64,000 nt of DNA from RPQJ01 sp963846315 (GTDB taxonomy: Bacteria > Pseudomonadota > Gammaproteobacteria > Steroidobacterales > Steroidobacteraceae), in the NCBI GenBank assembly GCA_963846315.1, contig CAWJVM010000008.1, forward strand, positions 529,809-593,808, read 5' to 3'. Below, in pieces: positions 60,110 to 64,000 of the stretch. The translations under genes were made by a program, and so were the position numbers. Within the stretch, counting starts at the first letter, position 1; the number at the start of each line of letters is the position of its first letter. A model generated the notes under the pieces. That model saw nothing but the letters and a program-made list of their open reading frames with translations. It did not search any database and was not told the DNA's origin.

Positions 60110-62275
60110 TCAGTACACGTCCTCTCCGGTGTTGTGCACGTTGAACTTGCCTGTCGGCGTGACGATGCGCGGGTCGTCGATGACCTTCTTGAGCTTCAGC
60201 GTCTTGTCGTCGACGACGACCAGCGCTGACTTCTGGTCCTTGCCGTTCCACACGGAGAACCAGACTTCGTCGCCAGCGGCGTTGTACTCGGGCTGCACGA
60301 TCCGCTTCGGGCCTTCGCCGAGGTTCGCCCACTCCGCGATCGGCAGCACCTGGTAACCCGCCTCGAGGTTGGTGGTGTCGAACACAGCCACGCTCTGCGC
60401 GATCTTCGGATCGGGATTGAGCGGCGCGTCCACCCACAGGTGCTTCGACTTAGGGTGCGTCTTGACGAACAGCGAGCCGCCGCCCTGGCCCTTCAGAACG
60501 CGGACCACCTTCCAGGCGTTGTCCTTGTGCTTGACGGGGTCGGTGCCGATCAGCGTGATCTTGTCGTTGCCGAGCGCGCTGGTTGCCCACACCGGACCGT
60601 ATTTCGGGTCCACGAAGTTGGCGCCGCGACCCGGGTGCGGGATCTTGTCCACGTCGATCAACGCCGCGAGCTTCTGGTCCTTCGAGTCGATCACCGCAAT
60701 CTTGTCGGACTGGTTGGCCGCCGTCAGGAAGTAACGCTTGGTGCTGTCCCAGCCACCGTCGTGCAGGAACCGTGCGGCGCCGATCGTCGTGGTCTTGAGG
60801 TTCTTGATGTCCTCATAGTTGACCAGCAGGACCTGCCCAGTCTCCTTCACGTTGACGATGAACTCCGGGTGCTCGTGCGAGGCGACGATGGCGGCCACGC
60901 GCGGCTCCGGGTGGAACTCCTGGGTGTCCACGGTCATGCCGCGGGTAGAGACGACCTTGAGCGGCTCGAGTGTCGCGCCGTCCATGATCGTGTATTGCGG
61001 CGGCCAGTAGGCGCCTGCAATCGCATACTTGTCTTCGTAGCCCTTGTACTTCGACGTTTCGACCGAGCGCGCCTCGAGGCCGATCTTGATCTCGGCGACG
61101 CGGTCCGGCACCGCCATGTACAGGTCGATCAGGTCGATGCGGCCATCGCGGCCGATCGTGTACACATAGCGGCGCGAGTCGGACAGGCGCGAGATGTGCA
61201 CCGCGTATCCCGTCTTGATCACGGTGATGATCTCGTAGGTGTCACCGTCGACCAGCGCCACCTGGCCGGCGTCACGCAGCGTGACCGCGAAGATGTTGTC
61301 GAGGTTGAACTTGTTCTGCTGTGTCGTCGGCCGTTTCTCGACGGGGATCAGCACCTTCCAGGTGTTCATGATCTCCTTCATGCCCCATTCCGGCGGCTGC
61401 GGCGGCTCGTGCTGGACGAAGCGCGCCATGATGTCGACTTCGTCGGCCGTCAGCTCACCCGACTTGCCCCAGCTGGGCATGCCAGCAGGTGAACCCTGGT
61501 TGATGAAGACCTTGAGGTACTCCGTGCCTTTAGGCTGCGTGATGTCCGGCGTCAATGGCTTGCCGGTGGCGCCCTTGCGCAGCACGCCGTGGCAGCCGGC
61601 ACAGCGCTGAAAGTAGATCTTCTGCGCGTGCTCGAATTCGACCAGGGTCATGTTCGGGGCGCCGGGCGTCACGCGGATCTGGGCATCCGCGCCACCGACC
61701 GGCGAGGCAGCGCCCTGGTATTGCAGCTGTCCTACCGTGGTCGGGTGCTGCGTCGGCGAATCGGCCTTGATGCCTTCCTTCGCTGCCTGCGCACGCTCTG
61801 CGGCCACGCGCTCGACAGCGACGCTGCCGCCCTTGTTGCCCCACGTGTTCAGGACGTAGGTGAGCACGTCGGCAACCTGCTGGTCGCTGAGCTGCGTCAT
61901 CGCCGGCATGACGGAATTGAATTTCTGACCGTTGACGGTCACTTCACCCTGCAGACCCCGCACGACGACGCCGACGGCGCGGCCGGGATCCGACAGCAGG
62001 TAGTCAGACTTGGCCAGTGGCGGGAACGCGCCAGGCAGGCCCAGTCCCGTGTCCTGGTGACAGGCGATGCACGCCACCTTGAAGACCTCCTCGCCGGCCT
62101 TGATCCGTGCGGCGCTGGGCGCGGCACCGGCAGCCACTTCGGCCTGGTGAACCTGGGGTGAGCCGGCGCTCGTCGCGGGTTGCTGAGCCAGTGCGGCTGT
62201 CCCGAAGACGGCCAGCAGCGGCAGCGCGATCCAACTGGCCTGTCGCGGGCGCAGTTGCGGAATGGTTGGGCGCAT
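60110..62275 (-). CDS. nirS: Cytochrome cd1 nitrite reductase with extra N-terminal NirC-like cytochrome
   Basis: 721 residues, against ~560-600 for usual NirS. Signal peptide to about residue 30. Residues ~55-150 are a monoheme cytochrome: CIACH at 69-73, then PGAFPPLAKSDYLLSDPG and NSVMPAMTQLSDQQVADVLT, the pattern of NirC. NirS proper starts near residue 183 (LQYQGAAS), with its own CAGCH (225-229) and the eight-bladed d1-heme propeller; the d1 pocket histidines appear in ASHEHPEF and FLHDGGWD. It reduces nitrite to NO in the periplasm. The fused cytochrome may donate electrons directly. No nirFDLGHJE genes are next to it in this window. Confidence 0.95.
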   Translation of the reverse strand: MRPTIPQLRPRQASWIALPLLAVFGTAALAQQPATSAGSPQVHQAEVAAGAAPSAARIKAGEEVFKVACIACHQDTGLGLPGAFPPLAKSDYLLSDPGRAVGVVVRGLQGEVTVNGQKFNSVMPAMTQLSDQQVADVLTYVLNTWGNKGGSVAVERVAAERAQAAKEGIKADSPTQHPTTVGQLQYQGAASPVGGADAQIRVTPGAPNMTLVEFEHAQKIYFQRCAGCHGVLRKGATGKPLTPDITQPKGTEYLKVFINQGSPAGMPSWGKSGELTADEVDIMARFVQHEPPQPPEWGMKEIMNTWKVLIPVEKRPTTQQNKFNLDNIFAVTLRDAGQVALVDGDTYEIITVIKTGYAVHISRLSDSRRYVYTIGRDGRIDLIDLYMAVPDRVAEIKIGLEARSVETSKYKGYEDKYAIAGAYWPPQYTIMDGATLEPLKVVSTRGMTVDTQEFHPEPRVAAIVASHEHPEFIVNVKETGQVLLVNYEDIKNLKTTTIGAARFLHDGGWDSTKRYFLTAANQSDKIAVIDSKDQKLAALIDVDKIPHPGRGANFVDPKYGPVWATSALGNDKITLIGTDPVKHKDNAWKVVRVLKGQGGGSLFVKTHPKSKHLWVDAPLNPDPKIAQSVAVFDTTNLEAGYQVLPIAEWANLGEGPKRIVQPEYNAAGDEVWFSVWNGKDQKSALVVVDDKTLKLKKVIDDPRIVTPTGKFNVHNTGEDVY

Positions 62276-62328
62276 CGTGTACTCCTTGCTTCGACCTGGC
62301 AGGCGAATTATCTCGCTCGATGACCTGG

Positions 62329-62370
62329 ACTGTAGGAGTTACCCGGTTCGCGTGCCTTGACCCGGATCAA
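62329..62370 (-). promoter_or_regulatory. nirS promoter with DNR/FNR-type box
   Basis: The box at 62357-62370 reads TTGATCCGGGTCAA on the minus strand, one mismatch from TTGAT-N4-ATCAA. A -10 hexamer TACAGT lies at 62334-62329, 32 bases centre-to-centre, which puts the box near -41.5, the class II activation position. A GGAG ribosome site precedes the nirS ATG. The upstream gene encodes a DNR-like regulator. Confidence 0.75.
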
Positions 62371-62393
62371 GGCCGAATGCGCCCGGACGGAGG

Positions 62394-63095
62394 TCAGACA
62401 GGCTTGTCGAGCACCGCCAGCAGCCGCTCGCGACTGGGAACCTGTAGCGTGCGTCCTTGCACCTCGATCAGCCCGCCATCCGCCAACGTCCGCAGGATTC
62501 TAGAAAGAGTCTCGGGTTTCATGGACAGCCGCGAAGCGATCTCCTGGCGCGACTCATGCAGCAGGATCGCCTGGGGTCCGTCGCCTGCGTTCGGCAGCCG
62601 CGCCTCCAGCATGCGCACGAGGCGGTGTGTCGCGCTTTCGAGCGTCAAGTACTCGATCTCACGGATGCGCATGTGCAGTCGCTGGCTCAAGTGACCGAGC
62701 ATGCGCAGGCAGGTCTCGGGACTTTCACGCAGCAGGCCGATGTATTCGGTGCTCGAGAAGCGGGCAATCCGCGAGGTGCCGGCCGCGACCGCCGACACCG
62801 GGTAGACCGGCCCGGCCATGAACATCACGGCCTCGGCAAAGCTCTGGCCGGGGCCGAGGATGTCGACGATCTTTTCTTCGCCCGCCTTCGAATACAGCAC
62901 CAGGTTTACCTGGCCGTCGACGACGACGTAGAAATGCTTCGCCGGCTGGCCACGGTCGAACAGCAGCTGGCCCGACTCGGCGGTGATCAACTGTGCCGTC
63001 GACATCACGCGCTGCAGTTGCGGCGGGGACAGTCCGGCGAAAAGGTGGTGCGTGCGGATGCCCGCGAGCGCGGAAGGAGATTCGTTATCAGTCAT
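62394..63095 (-). CDS. dnr: Crp/Fnr family regulator, DNR-type
   Basis: 233 residues, like DNR of Pseudomonas. N-terminal cNMP-like sensor domain (HFYVVVDGQVNLVLYSKAGEEKIVDILGPGQ) and C-terminal winged helix with recognition segment RQEIASRLSMKPETLSRILR, whose Glu...Ser-Arg reads the FNR-type TTGAT half-site. Only one cysteine is present (in PETCLRML), so it is not an Fe-S FNR; NO or redox sensing through heme is known for DNR. Directly upstream of nirS, which carries its box. Confidence 0.85.
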   Translation of the reverse strand: MTDNESPSALAGIRTHHLFAGLSPPQLQRVMSTAQLITAESGQLLFDRGQPAKHFYVVVDGQVNLVLYSKAGEEKIVDILGPGQSFAEAVMFMAGPVYPVSAVAAGTSRIARFSSTEYIGLLRESPETCLRMLGHLSQRLHMRIREIEYLTLESATHRLVRMLEARLPNAGDGPQAILLHESRQEIASRLSMKPETLSRILRTLADGGLIEVQGRTLQVPSRERLLAVLDKPV

Positions 63096-63202
63096 ATCCC
63101 GCGAGTATCAGCCATGTACTGCCAGTGTGGCGCATGATCGCAAGGTCCGGAGAATGCACAGTGTAGGACGTCACCGACGCGCCGACAGGCCGGTTCTGAA
63201 TT

Positions 63203-63604
63203 TCAGGACGCGGCGACGGCGAAAACGCCCAGCGGATGGTGCGCGCGGGCCACGCTGTAAAGGAACGCGACGGTCAGCAGCGAGGCGACGAAGGCGGCTG
63301 CACGGACACCCGGCGTGCGCCCGCGCTTCAGCGCGATGCTGCCGAGCAGCACGTACACGACCAGCAATGTCACTTTCATCGTCAGCCAGCCGGTCCCGAA
63401 TGGGTACTGGTGGGTGACGGTCATCAACATCAGGGCGAAGGTCAGCAGCATCGTGTCGACCAGGTACGACGGGTACTTGAGCCAGGCCGCCTGCACGTGC
63501 GGGGACTGAGCCAGCATCAGGCAACCGCGCAGGACGAACAGGCTCACCGAGAGCAGCGCAAACCCGATGTGTGCCTGACGGAGCGTGAGGTAATACTCGG
63601 CCAT
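63203..63604 (-). CDS. SirB family membrane protein
   Basis: 133 residues from ATG 63604, whose first base overlaps the NnrS stop (TGATG). Four membrane helices: MAEYYLTLRQAHIGFALLSVSLFVLRG, LVDTMLLTFALMLM, MKVTLLVVYVLLGSIALKRG, and AAAFVASLLTVAFLYSVARAHHP. It matches SirB2-type proteins, whose role is unknown. It is cotranslated with nnrS and lies 108 bases from the dnr gene. Confidence 0.82.
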   Translation of the reverse strand: MAEYYLTLRQAHIGFALLSVSLFVLRGCLMLAQSPHVQAAWLKYPSYLVDTMLLTFALMLMTVTHQYPFGTGWLTMKVTLLVVYVLLGSIALKRGRTPGVRAAAFVASLLTVAFLYSVARAHHPLGVFAVAAS

Positions 63605-64000
63605 CAGCCGGGCTTGCCGTCCACACGCGGGTGGAGATAGATGCTGCCGACGCGCCGCACCCAGATCGCCACGGCGGCTACCCAGAGGCCGACGCTCGCG
63701 AGCAGGAACCATTGCACCGCAACCGGGACCTGCACGATTTCACTCAGCACGCGACTGGCTGCACCTAGCTGCAGTGCGACGAAGCAGCCGAGTGTGATGC
63801 GGTCCATCCGCAGGGGTCGTCCGGAGTGCCCCATCGTCACGCGCGTGACCATCGCCACCAGCATGCCGCCGAAGAAGCCCATGCCGAGCGCGTGGACCGG
63901 TGCACGGCCGAGCGTCCATTCGCCGGTCAGGACAAAGACGCTGTCGCGGGTCAGCTGCAGCAGTACGGCGACCGGCAACCAAGCGAAAGCCGCATAGAGT
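63604..64000 (-). CDS. nnrS: NnrS family protein, N-terminus cut by window edge
   Basis: C-terminal ~131 residues of a longer membrane protein; the frame stays open to 64000. Four helices and family segments: ALGMGFFGGMLVAMVTRVTMGHSGR (conserved His region), VALQLGAASRVLSEI and WFLLASVGLWVAAVAIWVRR. NnrS is a heme/copper membrane protein needed for nitrosative-stress resistance and denitrification control. Genes follow in the order nnrS-sirB-like-dnr-nirS, all on the minus strand. Confidence 0.88.
   Translation of the reverse strand, partial: LYAAFAWLPVAVLLQLTRDSVFVLTGEWTLGRAPVHALGMGFFGGMLVAMVTRVTMGHSGRPLRMDRITLGCFVALQLGAASRVLSEIVQVPVAVQWFLLASVGLWVAAVAIWVRRVGSIYLHPRVDGKPG

Noticed and set aside
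60110..62275. Considered as NirN/NirF rather than NirS
   Set aside because: Both d1-pocket histidine segments (ASHEHPEF and FLHDGGWD) and the CAGCH domain match NirS, and the C-terminal TPTGKFNVHNT end is that of NirS.

Overview
The window looks like a chromosomal segment of a high-GC gammaproteobacterium. The order recA-recX-alaS-csrA-tRNA-Ser-tRNA-Arg is the classical gammaproteobacterial arrangement. A CTGT-N8-xCAG SOS box precedes recA. The enzyme mix (WS/DGAT acyltransferase, several acyl-CoA dehydrogenases, a Baeyer-Villiger-type flavoprotein, an IorAB-type molybdoenzyme, NirS denitrification) suggests an environmental Steroidobacterales/Nevskiales-like lineage. That placement is inference from gene content, not from a phylogeny. 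I see no prophage, transposase gene, rRNA operon or CRISPR array.

Layout. 1-5.2 kb: a truncated, AT-richer ion-channel-like membrane gene, then mutS and an acyl-CoA dehydrogenase. 5.4-8.6 kb: envelope genes, namely two lipoproteins, a beta-barrel protein and a tandem pair of paralogous secreted proteins. 8.7-14.9 kb: the genome-maintenance and translation block pncC-thpR, recA-recX-alaS, csrA and two tRNAs, closed by a perfect 21-bp palindrome. 15-20.7 kb: GST, a double HxlR regulator, an NTF2-like protein, an acyl-CoA dehydrogenase, a nitronate monooxygenase and the YqjD-YqjE-YqjK-type membrane trio. 20.8-23 kb: a TIR-TolB-like-TPR protein and YajD.

23-29 kb holds the IorAB-type molybdenum hydroxylase with a divergent XdhC-MocA fusion for its cofactor, then formate-tetrahydrofolate ligase. 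29-33.6 kb: a small membrane protein, two overlapping secreted amidohydrolases (one without the metal-binding HxH) and an AtoE-like fatty-acid permease. 33.7-43.4 kb: WS/DGAT with a minisatellite-encoded tail, an SDR, DUF937, HemG, hemolysin-III-like protein, a MATE pump, a KGG stress protein, a BVMO-like flavoprotein and a DcaP-like porin. 43.5-47.7 kb: a convergent CrbR/CrbS-like two-component pair (acetate-type control). 47.7-54.5 kb: DUF1295, threonine dehydratase, a TrmA-family RNA methyltransferase, an S41 protease, a FUSC-like membrane protein and MetY.

54.6-64 kb is best read as a respiratory/NO-responsive region. It contains NnrS (cut by the window edge), a SirB-like protein, a DNR-type regulator and a cytochrome cd1 nitrite reductase (NirS) with an extra NirC-like cytochrome fused to its N terminus. 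A DNR/FNR-type box sits correctly in the nirS promoter. An almost identical box lies 6.4 kb away, between an alginate-export-type porin and a TonB-dependent (heme-type) receptor, which suggests these belong to the same regulon.
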